DNA of 64,000 nt from Nocardia albiluteola (GCF_018860155.1 NZ_JAHKNI010000001.1:75333-139332); one strand, 5' to 3'; shown: positions 52,280-61,644, numbered from the stretch's first letter. Made by a program: numbers and translations. The notes: generated by a model not told the origin, from the letters alone.

Positions 52280-52861
52280 ATGAAGCTGATCAGCATAATT
52301 GCGTGTTCCGCCGCAGCAGTCGGTATATATTCAAATGGAATTAGCAATGCATCAGCTACCGCAGTGAACTGCGATTCCGGCCGGGGCGAGGACGTCACGG
52401 TCGTCGACGGGCACACGGCCTGCCGGGCCGCGGTCTCCGATGCCGGATACGCCCGCGCCGGCGCCTACGACGGGGTCGGATATGCCAGGGCCAGTTCGGG
52501 TGCGATGGCCTTCGGATTCGGCGCGAGCGGCGGCGTCGGGGCCAGCGACGGGGCCGCGGGGGTGCCGATCGCGATCGGCCTGGGTCCCGACGCGTTCGCG
52601 TACACCTCGCTGCGCGCAGCACCGGCCGGCGACCTGATCGCCCTCACGATCGCGATGAACGGCTCACAGGCACAGGTGATTTCGGGCGGGCCGACGGTCG
52701 TCTGCCTGGGTTCGGCGGCCCTGGCCTGGGATTCGCACAGCGGCGCGGCGTGCCTGGCCACACCGTTCGGCCGCTGGCAGACCGCCTCGCAGCCGGGCCG
52801 CCCGGCTCCCCAGGAACGGTCGGCGGCGCCCGCCCGCCCGGACGACTTCCGCATCGGCTGA
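52280..52861 (+). CDS. Small secreted protein of unknown function
   Basis: A 193-residue protein with an N-terminal signal peptide (MKLISIIACSAAAVGIYSNG...ASA, about 26 residues). The mature part has two cysteine pairs (NCDSG/TACRAAV and VVCLGS/AACLAT) and a Gly/Ala-rich central section with FGFGASGGVGASDGAAG. A short Pro/Ala/Arg-rich tail ends the protein. ATG at 52280 with GGAG about 8 nt upstream. The type resembles small exported proteins common in Nocardia and Rhodococcus, possibly one of the numbered DUF families, but I cannot name it with confidence. Confidence 0.7.
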   Translation: MKLISIIACSAAAVGIYSNGISNASATAVNCDSGRGEDVTVVDGHTACRAAVSDAGYARAGAYDGVGYARASSGAMAFGFGASGGVGASDGAAGVPIAIGLGPDAFAYTSLRAAPAGDLIALTIAMNGSQAQVISGGPTVVCLGSAALAWDSHSGAACLATPFGRWQTASQPGRPAPQERSAAPARPDDFRIG

Positions 52862-52911
52862 AGGCACGCCCGCGGCGGATCGAGGCCGTGAATGTGCCTG
52901 ATCACACCACG

Positions 52912-52925
52912 TTACCTGCGAGTAA
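52912..52925. promoter_or_regulatory. TTAC-N6-GTAA dyad upstream of the serine hydrolase operon
   Basis: A short perfect inverted repeat about 90 nt before the ATG at 53014. TTAC...GTAA dyads are frequent TetR-type operators in actinobacterial lipid genes, but the arms are only 4 nt. Confidence 0.3.
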
Positions 52926-53013
52926 GGTCGGAGCGGGCAGAGTTAGGCTGGCTATCGGGCCGTCGTCGCCCTGACGAGGCCCGATATCGGAGCAGGGCGA
53001 GGAGGTTCGGCAG

Positions 53014-54252
53014 ATGGTTGCGGCGATGCCAGATCAGGACGACATCACCCCGGAGCCGGGCGCGCCGCGGATGCTCATCGACCCGCGCTTCGTCCCGGTC
53101 GTGCACCGCTTCCTCCGGATATTCGACCGGCCCACCCACGGCGGCGGCGCGCTCGCGATCTATCTCGACGGCCGTCCGGTGGTGGACGTGTGGGCGGGGT
53201 GGGCCGCGCCGGACCGGCGCTGGGCGGCCGACACGGTCGCGCTGAGCTTTTCCACCGGCAAGGGCGTCGCGGCCACGGTGCTGCACCGGGTCGCCGAGCG
53301 TGGGCTGATCGACTACGACGCGCCGGTCGCCGAGTACTGGCCGGAGTTCGCGACGAACGGCAAGGCCGCCATCACCGTCCGCGAGGTGCTCGCCCACCGC
53401 GCCGGGTTGCACCGGGTGCGCGGGCTGGCCCCGGCCCCGGCCGACCTCCTGGACTACGACGCCATGGTGGCGGCGCTGGCGGCGGCCCCGCCGGACCCGC
53501 GGCGCCTGCACGCCTCGGGATACCACGCGGTCACCTTCGGCTGGCTGGTGGCCGAGATCGTGCGCCGGGCCACCGGCGACGATTTCACCGAGGTGCTGCG
53601 CCGCGAGATCGCCGAACCGCTGGGCACCGCCGAATTCTGGTATCGCGTACCGGAATCCGAGCGGTTCCGCATCGCGCCGACCTTTCCCCGGCTGAAGATC
53701 CCGGGGATGCGGTGGGATACCGCAGCCGCACAGTTCGAGCGCAACCACGTGATGCGCGGTGTGGCCGAGGCCGGAATGCCGGACGGATTCGACACCCTGG
53801 CCGCGGACCCCCGGGTGCACGACGCGGTGATGCCCGGGTTCAACGGCGTATTCACCGCGCGCTCGCTCGCGCAGATGTACGGGGCCCTGGCCAACGGCGG
53901 CCGGCTGGCCGGTACCGCCCCGGATGCCCCGCCGCTGCTGCGGCCGGAGACGATCGCGGCGATCAATCACGTGCAGCTCGCGGAACGTCGCGACTACGTG
54001 CTCGGCGTTCCGTCCCCGTTCACCCTGGGATATCACCGCCCGCCGGTACTCTCGCGCCGCCCGCCTCGCACGGCGTTCGGGCACTACGGTGTCGGCGGTT
54101 CGGGCGCGTTCGCCGATCCGGAGCTGCGCCTGTCGGTCGCGTTCGTCACCAACCGGCTCGGCAACGCGCTCAACACGATCGGCGACGGTCGCATGGCCCG
54201 GCTCGGGGGTATGGCGCACACCGCGGTGCTGGATGAGGCCAGGTTGGAGTGA
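53014..54252 (+). CDS. Serine hydrolase of the beta-lactamase/esterase EstB (LipL/LipE-like) family
   Basis: A 412-residue protein of the class C beta-lactamase fold. The nucleophile motif SxxK is Ser80-Thr-Gly-Lys83 (LSFSTGKGVAATVL). The tyrosine motif appears as SGYHAVTFGWLVAEI (near residue 168), and the C-terminal HYGVGGSGAF region corresponds to the third motif. Mycobacterial homologues act as esterases or lipases rather than beta-lactamases. ATG at 53014 with GAGGAGG upstream. The cytochrome P450 gene begins in its stop codon (TGATG), so the two form a coupled operon, perhaps acting on the same lipid or ester. Confidence 0.83.
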   Translation: MVAAMPDQDDITPEPGAPRMLIDPRFVPVVHRFLRIFDRPTHGGGALAIYLDGRPVVDVWAGWAAPDRRWAADTVALSFSTGKGVAATVLHRVAERGLIDYDAPVAEYWPEFATNGKAAITVREVLAHRAGLHRVRGLAPAPADLLDYDAMVAALAAAPPDPRRLHASGYHAVTFGWLVAEIVRRATGDDFTEVLRREIAEPLGTAEFWYRVPESERFRIAPTFPRLKIPGMRWDTAAAQFERNHVMRGVAEAGMPDGFDTLAADPRVHDAVMPGFNGVFTARSLAQMYGALANGGRLAGTAPDAPPLLRPETIAAINHVQLAERRDYVLGVPSPFTLGYHRPPVLSRRPPRTAFGHYGVGGSGAFADPELRLSVAFVTNRLGNALNTIGDGRMARLGGMAHTAVLDEARLE

Positions 54253-55652
54253 TGTCGTCTCCGGCGCCGGACAGCCACGGACCGCGGGCGCCGCGGCCCG
54301 TCCTGCTGCACGCACTGTTCGCGGGGGTCGACTTCGAGCGGTATTTCCGGTGGCGCCGCGCCCGCGACGGGGATCCGTTCCTGGTCCGATTTCCCGGGTT
54401 CGGCGGCGGCCTGTTCACCGGCACCCCCGCCGGGGCGCGCGAGCTGTTGCGCGCGCCGATCGAGCTGGTGGTGCCGCCACTGCCGAATCCCATTGAACCG
54501 ATGGTGGGTTCGGCGTCGCTGATCCTGGCCCGCGGGGAACGGCACCATCGCGAGCGTATGGTGCTCGCACCGGTCTTCCATCGATCCCGAATGATTCGCT
54601 ACGCCACCATCATTCGCGATTCTGCCCGGGACGAATTGGACGGCCGCCGCACCGGAAAGCCGTGGGCCCCGGGCACCCGGGTCGATGCCCGCGCCGCGGC
54701 CCGCGCCATTACCCTGCGGGTCATTCTCGAGGCGGTACTCGGCATCGAAAGCCATTCCCGCCGTGCCGAATACATCGATGCAGTGAACCGATTTCTGAAT
54801 GCCTTCGGCGGCCCGCTGATGCTCGTTCCCGCATTGCGGCGCGGCGTATTCGGCCGTTCGCCGTGGGACCGGTTCACCGCGGCCCGTGCGCGCCTGGATG
54901 CGCTCATGTCCGCCGATATCGAAACCCGCCGCGCCACCGGAATATTCGGCGAGGATGTGCTGGCGATGCTGCTCGAGGCCCGCTACGACGACGGCGAGGC
55001 GATATCCGACACCGATCTGCTCGAACAGCTGCGCACCCTGCTCGTCGCGGGGCACGAGACGACCGCAACCACCCTGGTCTGGGCGCTGTACCGGCTGCAC
55101 CGCCATCCCGAGGCGCTGCGGCGGCTGCGCGCGGAGCTGGCGCAGGTGGATCCGGCAACCGAACCGCACGACCTGGTCCGGCTGCCCTACCTGGACGCGG
55201 TCTGCCAGGAGACGCTGCGCCTGCATCCGCCGGTGCCGATCGTGCTGCGCCGCTTGACCGGGCCGTACACGTTGCGCGGCGTCGAGCTCGGCGCGGGGGA
55301 CACCATGGGCATCGCGGTGCCGCTGCTGCATTCGGATCCCGAGGTCTGGAGCGATCCCGCGCGGTTCGCGCCCGAGCGTTTCCTCGAACGCCGTTACGGC
55401 CCCTTCGAATTCGCGCCGTACGGGGGTGGGCACCGCCGCTGCGTGGGCGCCTCGCTCGCGGACTACGAACTGCGCATCGTGCTGGCCACCGTGATCGCCC
55501 GGACCGAACTCGCGCTCACGCCGGCATACGCCCGGGGGCCGATGCCGCTGTCGGTGCCGCACAACATCGCCACCGGACCGCGTTCGGGTATTACCTTCAA
55601 GGTCATCTCTCACCCCGGTCAGGGCAGTGATTTGCCTCACAATGATGTTTGA
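54252..55652 (+). CDS. Cytochrome P450
   Basis: A 466-residue heme monooxygenase. The I-helix oxygen-binding motif is LLVAGHETTATTLVWAL (near residue 265), the ExxR pair is in CQETLRLHPPVP (near residue 325), and the heme ligand Cys is in FAPYGGGHRRCVGASLADYE (near residue 400). The closest appearance is the CYP110/CYP138-like group with fatty acid or lipid substrates, an impression rather than an assignment. No ferredoxin or reductase gene is adjacent, so it depends on partners from elsewhere. ATG at 54252 shares its A with the TGA of the serine hydrolase gene; a GTG one codon earlier is possible. Confidence 0.88.
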   Translation: MSSPAPDSHGPRAPRPVLLHALFAGVDFERYFRWRRARDGDPFLVRFPGFGGGLFTGTPAGARELLRAPIELVVPPLPNPIEPMVGSASLILARGERHHRERMVLAPVFHRSRMIRYATIIRDSARDELDGRRTGKPWAPGTRVDARAAARAITLRVILEAVLGIESHSRRAEYIDAVNRFLNAFGGPLMLVPALRRGVFGRSPWDRFTAARARLDALMSADIETRRATGIFGEDVLAMLLEARYDDGEAISDTDLLEQLRTLLVAGHETTATTLVWALYRLHRHPEALRRLRAELAQVDPATEPHDLVRLPYLDAVCQETLRLHPPVPIVLRRLTGPYTLRGVELGAGDTMGIAVPLLHSDPEVWSDPARFAPERFLERRYGPFEFAPYGGGHRRCVGASLADYELRIVLATVIARTELALTPAYARGPMPLSVPHNIATGPRSGITFKVISHPGQGSDLPHNDV

Positions 55653-55987
55653 GTAGGCATCGTTTCTCTTATCTGCGGCCACGTCGCAGTTCCGGTCCGG
55701 CAAACCGCCCCGAGCGGCGCAGACGACCCGGATCGATACCGCACGCCGGGATCGGTGATCGATCGCACATCGTGCGCTGCGAGTTCATAACTGGCATTGG
55801 ACGATTGGATCGCATCGCCCGGAGATGTAGTAATGGAATCCGGGCAGGGGGCGATACACATTTCGCTGTGGATCGTGAACGAGATCTTCCGCGCGTTTTC
55901 GCGCGTGAATTTGTGAGATTGAGAGGACGAACGGCTTTGCGCATCACCACCTGTCGGAAACCCCTGCGGGACAAGACACCCCGGACA
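55653..55987. other. Leader region of the L,D-transpeptidase gene
   Basis: About 335 nt without a gene. It contains two clear RNA-type stems, GCCCGGA/TCCGGGC with a 15-nt loop (55817-55845) and CGCGCG-TTTT-CGCGCG (55890-55905), then GAGAGGA (55921-55927). A structured 5' leader is plausible. I could not match it to a known riboswitch. Confidence 0.45.
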
Positions 55988-56869
55988 ATGCGGATCGGAG
56001 TCCTATCCCTCGCGGTAGCCGCCGCCGGTGCGCTGGCCGCAGGCACGGCCGCCGCCACGCCGCTGTGGCCGGGCGGCCCCGATATTCCGGGTGCACCCGC
56101 GCTGGTGCAGAGCCCGCAGCCCGCACCCGGCGCCGCGCCGATGCAGAACCCGCCGGCGCTCCCGCAGGCCAACTTCGCCCGGCCCACCCTCAGCCCCGGT
56201 GACGGCGACGTCGTCGGCGTGGCCGAGCCGGTCTTCATCAACTTCAAGGATCCCGTCACCGACCACGCCACGGCGGAGAAGGCCATCCGGATCACCTCGT
56301 CGACCCCGGTGAAGGGCCACTTCTACTGGTACGGCGACAAGCAGGCGCGCTGGCGGCCGGAGAACTTCTGGCCCGCGCACGACAGCATCACCGTCGAGGC
56401 CGGCGGCACCAAGGTCGCCTACAAGACCGGCGACGAGGTCATCACCACCGCCGACGACACCACCCACACCATCACCATCACCAAGAACGGCCAGGTCATC
56501 AAGACCATGCCGACCTCGATGGGCAAGACCGCGCACCCGACGCCCAACGGCATCTACTACGTCGGTGAGAAGAACCGGAAGATGATCATGGATTCGGCCA
56601 CCTTCGGTGTGCCGGACACCTCGCCCGAGGGCTACAAGGTCCCGGTCGAGTTCGCCACCCGGCTGGCGAACAACGGCATCTTCCTGCACGCCGCGCCCTG
56701 GTCGGTGTCCCAGCAGGGCAACTCGGACGTCAGCCACGGCTGCCTGAACGTCAGCACGGCCGATGCCCAGTGGTTCTTCGAGAACGCGCAGAAGGGCGAC
56801 CCGGTGGTCGTGAAGAACACCAACGGCGGCCAGGCCAGCCACAGCGACGGCATGGGCGACTGGGCCTGA
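55988..56869 (+). CDS. L,D-transpeptidase
   Basis: A 293-residue cell-wall enzyme that makes 3-3 cross-links in peptidoglycan. The signal peptide (MRIGVLSLAVAAAGALAAGTAAA) is followed by a Pro-rich linker, an Ig-like domain (RPTLSPGDGDVVGVAEPVFINF... about residues 60-140) and the YkuD catalytic domain with HAAPWSVSQQGNSDVSHGC, which supplies the catalytic His and Cys. Actinobacterial Ldts usually have one or two such Ig-like domains. The ATG at 55988 is listed, but a TTG at 55937 has the better ribosome binding site (GAGAGGA) and would add 17 residues to the signal peptide. A strong terminator follows. Confidence 0.9.
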   Translation: MRIGVLSLAVAAAGALAAGTAAATPLWPGGPDIPGAPALVQSPQPAPGAAPMQNPPALPQANFARPTLSPGDGDVVGVAEPVFINFKDPVTDHATAEKAIRITSSTPVKGHFYWYGDKQARWRPENFWPAHDSITVEAGGTKVAYKTGDEVITTADDTTHTITITKNGQVIKTMPTSMGKTAHPTPNGIYYVGEKNRKMIMDSATFGVPDTSPEGYKVPVEFATRLANNGIFLHAAPWSVSQQGNSDVSHGCLNVSTADAQWFFENAQKGDPVVVKNTNGGQASHSDGMGDWA

Positions 56870-56890
56870 GAGTGAGATAGTTGCTGGTCA

Positions 56891-56921
56891 CGCGGCCCCG
56901 GACATCGAGTCCGGGGCCGCG
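56891..56921 (+). terminator. Strong hairpin terminator after the L,D-transpeptidase gene
   Basis: CGCGGCCCCGGAC (56891-56903) and GTCCGGGGCCGCG (56909-56921) form a perfect 13-bp stem with a 5-nt loop, 22 nt after the stop codon, followed by TTGCAT. Confidence 0.85.
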
Positions 56922-57083
56922 TTGCATCTATTGATCTACCAGCATTGTTGTCCGCTGGGTGCCGTTTCCCCCATGGCACCGTCCGCCGAGCCGGCATCAT
57001 CGGTGGGCGTTGTGTTGATCTCCGACTGAAGTTCATTGGCGATTAACCACGCAATCGAGATCCGTCCCTTTACGATTCGGCGC

Positions 57084-58121
57084 ATGTCTGGTTTGTCCGG
57101 GGAGACGTCGGCGATTGGTGATCCACCGCGCGGACTGTTCAGCAGGCGGGCAACGGCGATTAACCGACTGTTTGCCCGAAGGCGTAAGGCTGCCACGGTG
57201 CGACCGCGACCCGAACGAGTTCTGCCTGGCCGCGGGCGTGGCCTGCGGGGGCGGCCCTGGAGTGACTATGGGCTGTTCCTTGTTCTGGTGGTGCCCAATC
57301 TGGTGCTGCTCGGGGTGTTCGTCTACCGGCCGCTGATCGACAACATCCGGCTGTCCTTCACCGACTGGAATCTGGCCGATCCGCTCGCGAACTACATCGG
57401 CCTGAGCAACTACCGGGAGTGGTTCGGCCGCGGCGATTCCTGGCAGATCGTGGGCAATACGGTGATCTTCACCGTGGCCGCGGTCGCGGGCAGCATGGTC
57501 CTCGGACTCGCGCTGGCCATGCTGCTGGATCGGAAGCTGTTCGGCCGCAATGCTGTTCGGTCGGTGATCTTCGCGCCGTTCGTCATCTCCGGCGCGGCGA
57601 TCGGAGTGGCGTTCCAGTTCATCTTCGATCCCAGCTTCGGCCTGGTGCAGGACGTGCTGCATCGGCTCGGGATGACGCATGCGCCGGACTTCTACCAGGA
57701 TCCGCACTGGGCGCTGTTCATGGTGACCGTCACATACATCTGGAAGAACCTCGGCTACAGCTTCGTCATCTACCTGGCCGCGCTGCAGGGCGCCCGGCCC
57801 GAGCTGTCCGAGGCCGCCAAGATCGACGGCGCGGGCGCGTGGAGCCGGTTCTGGCATGTGCTGCTCCCGCAGCTGCGCCCGACGACGTTCTTCCTGTCGA
57901 TCACCGTGATGCTGAATTCGCTGCAGGTCTTCGACATCATCAACGTGATGACCCGCGGCGGGCCGCTGGGCACCGGCACCACGACGATGGTCTACCAGGT
58001 GTATCTGGAGTCCTTCCGCAACCTCCGGGCCGGCTACGGCGCGACGGTCGCGACCATCATGTTCGTCGTGCTGCTGATCGTCACGCTCGTGCAGGTCCGC
58101 GTCATGGATCGGGAGGCATGA
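57084..58121 (+). CDS. Sugar/glycerol-phosphate-type ABC transporter permease, UgpA-like
   Basis: A 345-residue permease. A 60-residue basic N-terminal extension precedes the first transmembrane helix (YGLFLVLVVPNLVLLGVFVYRP). The EAA loop reads ELSEAAKIDGAGAWSRFWHVLLPQLRP. The NVMTRGGPLGTGTTTMVYQVY segment is typical of UgpA-like permeases. The ATG at 57084 is preferred over a TTG at 57036. It is the first gene of an operon of two permeases and a Tat-exported binding lipoprotein, again without an ATPase gene. Confidence 0.85.
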   Translation: MSGLSGETSAIGDPPRGLFSRRATAINRLFARRRKAATVRPRPERVLPGRGRGLRGRPWSDYGLFLVLVVPNLVLLGVFVYRPLIDNIRLSFTDWNLADPLANYIGLSNYREWFGRGDSWQIVGNTVIFTVAAVAGSMVLGLALAMLLDRKLFGRNAVRSVIFAPFVISGAAIGVAFQFIFDPSFGLVQDVLHRLGMTHAPDFYQDPHWALFMVTVTYIWKNLGYSFVIYLAALQGARPELSEAAKIDGAGAWSRFWHVLLPQLRPTTFFLSITVMLNSLQVFDIINVMTRGGPLGTGTTTMVYQVYLESFRNLRAGYGATVATIMFVVLLIVTLVQVRVMDREA

Positions 58122-58969
58122 TGAGCATGACGTACCGACGCCGCCGGTTCGCGGCGACGTTCCTGGGTTACGCCGCGATGGTGTGCGTGCTGATCATCGT
58201 CGGGGTGCCGCTGTTCTGGATCCTGATCACCTCGTTCAAGGCGCGCCCCGACATCTACACCCAGCCCGCGACGTACTGGCCGCACAGCTGGCATCCCGAG
58301 AACTACCACGTCGCCACGACCACCCTGCCGTTCTGGCATTTCCTGCGCAATTCGCTGATCGTCACCGCGATCGTGGCGGGGGTGAAGTTCGTGCTCGGCG
58401 TGTTCAGCGCGTATGGGCTGGTATTCCTGCGCTTTCCCGGCAAGACGGCGATCTTCCTGGTGATCATCGCGGCCCTGATGGTGCCCAACCAGATCACGGT
58501 GATCTCCAACTATGCGCTCGTCGCGCAGCTCGGGTGGCGAAATACCTTCCCGGGCATCATCGTTCCGCTGTGCGGGGTCGCGTTCGGAACGTTCCTGATG
58601 CGCAACCATTTCCTGTCGCTGCCGAGCGAGGTCATCGAGGCCGCGCGGATCGACGGCGCGAACTGGTGGCGGCTGCTCACCCGGGTGGTGCTGCCGATGT
58701 CGGGGCCGACCATGGTCGCCTTCGCCGTCGTCACGCTGGTCAACGAGTGGAACGAATATCTGTGGCCGTTCCTGATGGCCGACGACTCGCGGGTGGCCAC
58801 CCTGCCGGTCGGGCTGACGCTGCTGCAGAACACCGAGAATCCGAGCGTCACCAACTGGGGTCCGGTCATGGCCGGAACCCTCCTCACCATGGTGCCGATC
58901 CTGCTCGTCTTCCTGATTCTGCAACGCCAGATGATCAAGGGCCTCACCTCCGGTGCGGTCAAAAGCTAA
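58121..58969 (+). CDS. Sugar/glycerol-phosphate-type ABC transporter permease, UgpE-like
   Basis: A 282-residue second permease. It has an N-terminal transmembrane helix (YAAMVCVLIIVGVPLFWILIT), then TSFKARPDIYTQPATYWPHSWHPENY typical of the MalG/UgpE group, and the EAA motif EVIEAARIDGANWWRLLTRVVLP. The ATG at 58121 follows GGGAGG closely and overlaps the upstream stop by 1 nt; ATGs at 58118 and 58127 are alternatives. It pairs with the UgpA-like permease. Confidence 0.85.
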   Translation: MSMTYRRRRFAATFLGYAAMVCVLIIVGVPLFWILITSFKARPDIYTQPATYWPHSWHPENYHVATTTLPFWHFLRNSLIVTAIVAGVKFVLGVFSAYGLVFLRFPGKTAIFLVIIAALMVPNQITVISNYALVAQLGWRNTFPGIIVPLCGVAFGTFLMRNHFLSLPSEVIEAARIDGANWWRLLTRVVLPMSGPTMVAFAVVTLVNEWNEYLWPFLMADDSRVATLPVGLTLLQNTENPSVTNWGPVMAGTLLTMVPILLVFLILQRQMIKGLTSGAVKS

Positions 58970-58988
58970 CCATTACAAGGAGTTTGCC

Positions 58989-60323
58989 GTGTTCAGTTCG
59001 GATTCCCTTCGGCCCGCGCTGTCGCGCCGCGGCTTTCTGGGCCTGACCGGGATGGCCGCCACCGGCCTGGCGCTGACGGCCTGCGCCGGAACCGGCGGCG
59101 GGACAAAGCAATCCGGTGATGCCAAGACGATCACCTTCTGGTCCAACCATCCCGGTACCTCGAAGGATCAGGAGACCGAGCTGATCAATCGGTTCCACGC
59201 CAAGTACCCGGATCTGACGGTCAATCTGGTCGATGCCGGCAGCAACTACGAGGAGGTCGCGCAGAAGTTCAATGCTGCGCTGACCGGCGGCGATCTGCCC
59301 GATGTCGTTGTGCTGTCGGATGTCTGGTGGTTCAACTACGCGCTGACCAACGCGATCGAGCCGCTGGACGGTCACTTCTCCGCGGCCGGGGTGAACGTCG
59401 GGGACTACGTCGACTCCTTCGTCAGCGACTACAAGTTCAACGGCAAGACCTGGGCGCTGCCGTATTCCCGCTCGACCCCGATCTTCTGCTACAACAAGGA
59501 CATCTGGGCCAAGGCCGGGCTGCCCGACCGCGGCCCCGAGTCCTGGCAGGAATTCGACCAGTGGGGCCCGGAGCTGCAGCGCGTGGTGGGCGACGGCAAG
59601 TGGGCGCACGGCTGGGGTAATGCCAAGAACTACCTGGCGTGGACGTTCCAGGGGCCGAACTGGACCTTCGGCGGCGCCTACTCCGATCAGTGGACGCTGA
59701 AGTTCACCGATCCCCACACCATCGAGGCCGGGAACTACCTGCGCTCCTCGATCAACGACAAGAAGTACGCCAGCATTCGCCCCAACATCGCCACCGATTT
59801 CGGCACCGCCGTCGTGGCCTCGGCCATCACCTCCACCGGGGACCTGAAGGGCATCAACGCGAACGCCGCGGGCAAGCTCAACTTCGGCACCGCCTTCCTG
59901 CCGCACCCCAACGGTCCCGGCTGCACGACCGGCGGCGCCGGCCTCGCCATTCCCGCCCGCATCTCCGATGCGCGAAAGGCCAACGCGCTGAAGTTCATCG
60001 ACTTCATCACCAATGCCGCGAACACCTCGTACTTCTCCCAGGCCACCGGCTACATTCCGGTCCGCAAGTCGGCCGTACAGGAGCCGAGCGAGGCTGACTT
60101 CCTGGCGAAGAACCCGGTCAACAAGACCGCCATCGATCAGCTGGCCCTGACCAAATCCCAGGACTACGCCCGCGTCTTCCTCCCCGGCGCCGACCAGATC
60201 ATCGGCACCGGCCTCGAACAGATCGGCCTCCAGAACAAGGACGCCGCCGCGGCCCTGGCGGGCGTCCAGGACCAGCTCCAGGCCATCTACACCCGCCAGA
60301 TCCAGCCCAAGCTCCCGAAATAG
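58989..60323 (+). CDS. Extracellular solute-binding lipoprotein (UgpB-like) of the second importer
   Basis: A 444-residue binding protein. The N-terminus combines a twin-arginine motif (LSRRGFLGL) with a lipobox (LTAC, Cys32), so it is probably Tat-exported and lipidated. The mature domain is a family 1 solute-binding fold (TITFWSNHPGTSKDQETELINRFHAKYPDLTVNLV...). GTG at 58989 with AAGGAG at 58976-58981. Homologues in Mycobacterium bind glycerophosphocholine or sugars; specificity here is unknown. A truncated copy of its 3' end occurs 1.4 kb downstream. Confidence 0.87.
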   Translation: MFSSDSLRPALSRRGFLGLTGMAATGLALTACAGTGGGTKQSGDAKTITFWSNHPGTSKDQETELINRFHAKYPDLTVNLVDAGSNYEEVAQKFNAALTGGDLPDVVVLSDVWWFNYALTNAIEPLDGHFSAAGVNVGDYVDSFVSDYKFNGKTWALPYSRSTPIFCYNKDIWAKAGLPDRGPESWQEFDQWGPELQRVVGDGKWAHGWGNAKNYLAWTFQGPNWTFGGAYSDQWTLKFTDPHTIEAGNYLRSSINDKKYASIRPNIATDFGTAVVASAITSTGDLKGINANAAGKLNFGTAFLPHPNGPGCTTGGAGLAIPARISDARKANALKFIDFITNAANTSYFSQATGYIPVRKSAVQEPSEADFLAKNPVNKTAIDQLALTKSQDYARVFLPGADQIIGTGLEQIGLQNKDAAAALAGVQDQLQAIYTRQIQPKLPK

Positions 60324-60426
60324 CGCGCACGGGATCCCCCACCGGTAGACGACCGAACGCTGCGCGACGATAGGTTGACTGCGACCACACTCGACACCGC
60401 ACCGATCTCCGATGGGGGACATCCGT

Positions 60427-61644
60427 ATGCCCCGGCACCGCCGCGCCCGAATCGTATCGATCCTGATCGCGGTCATGGCCATCGCCGGATCATCGGTGGG
60501 GTGCTCGAGCGGAGGCGGGCAGCCGGGTGCGCATGCCGCGCCGGCCACCACCGCCTCCGCAACAGGGGATTTCGCGCATCCAGGGGTGCTGGTATCGCGC
60601 GGCCAGCTGGATTTCGTGAAGAAGCAGGTCACCGCGGGGGCGCAGCCGTGGAAGGGGGCCTACGAGGCGATGCTGGCGACACAGTCCGCGGCGGTGGACT
60701 ATCGGGCCAAGCCGCGCGCGGTCGTGGATTGCGGTCCGTACGACCACCCCAACAACGGATGCAGTGACGAGCGCCGGGACGCCGCCGCGGCCTATACCGA
60801 CGCCCTGGCCTGGTACATCTCCGGTCAGGCGCGGTTCGCACAGAAGTCCATCGAGGTCATGGACGCGTGGTCGGCGGTGCTCACGGGGCACACCGGCAGT
60901 AATGCGCCGCTGCAGAGCGGGTGGGCCGCCTCGGTGTGGACGCGGGCCGCGGAGATCGTGCGGTACACCTACACCGGCTGGCCTGGCGCGGAAAAGTTCG
61001 CCGAGCTGCTGCGAAAGGTGTACCTGCCCAAGGTGATCACCGGTTCCCCCTCGAACGGGAACTGGGAGCTATCGATGCTCGAGGCGAGTCAGGGCATCGG
61101 GATATTCCTCGACGATCGCGCCACCTACGACAAGGCCGTCGCGATGTATCTGAACCGGGTCCCGGCCTACGTCTACCTCAGCTCCGACGGCCCGCTGCCC
61201 AAGGTCTCGGCCCGCACGCACGCGCACACCCCGGCGGAGATCACCAAGTACTGGTGGGGGCAGTCCCAGCTCGTCGATGGCGTGGCACAGGAGACCTGCC
61301 GAGACTTCGCCCACACCGGGTACGGCCTGTCCGCGATCGCGCACATCGCCGAGACCGGCCGCATCCAGCATCACGACCTCTATCCGCAGGTTGCCGACCG
61401 CCTGCGGGCCGGCTTCGAACTGCACTCGAAATACCAACTGGGCGAACCCATGCCGGCCTGGTTGTGCGGCGGACACCTCGAGCGCGAGCTCGGCCCGGTC
61501 ACCGAGGTCGCGTACAACGCGCTGCACAACCGGATGGGCATGGACATGCCCTACACCGGGCAGCTCACCAATAAGCAGCGCCCGGCGGGCATGGACCTGT
61601 TCACCATGTGGGAGACCCTGACCCACGCGAGTAATCCCGCCTGA
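60427..61644 (+). CDS. Alginate lyase-like lipoprotein
   Basis: A 405-residue exported protein of the alginate lyase (PL5-like) superfamily. The signal peptide ends in a lipobox (SVGC, Cys26). The mature domain is alpha/alpha-toroid-like. Family features are the Asn-Trp of SNGNWELSMLEASQGIGIF (near residue 210) and QETCRDFAHTGYGLSAIAHIAE (near residue 290) with the putative catalytic His, plus a C-terminal ALHNRMGMDMPYT. Such proteins cleave uronic acid polysaccharides, but many actinobacterial members are uncharacterised. ATG at 60427 with GGGGGAC upstream. It lies in tandem after the ABC importer and may supply its substrate. Confidence 0.75.
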   Translation: MPRHRRARIVSILIAVMAIAGSSVGCSSGGGQPGAHAAPATTASATGDFAHPGVLVSRGQLDFVKKQVTAGAQPWKGAYEAMLATQSAAVDYRAKPRAVVDCGPYDHPNNGCSDERRDAAAAYTDALAWYISGQARFAQKSIEVMDAWSAVLTGHTGSNAPLQSGWAASVWTRAAEIVRYTYTGWPGAEKFAELLRKVYLPKVITGSPSNGNWELSMLEASQGIGIFLDDRATYDKAVAMYLNRVPAYVYLSSDGPLPKVSARTHAHTPAEITKYWWGQSQLVDGVAQETCRDFAHTGYGLSAIAHIAETGRIQHHDLYPQVADRLRAGFELHSKYQLGEPMPAWLCGGHLERELGPVTEVAYNALHNRMGMDMPYTGQLTNKQRPAGMDLFTMWETLTHASNPA

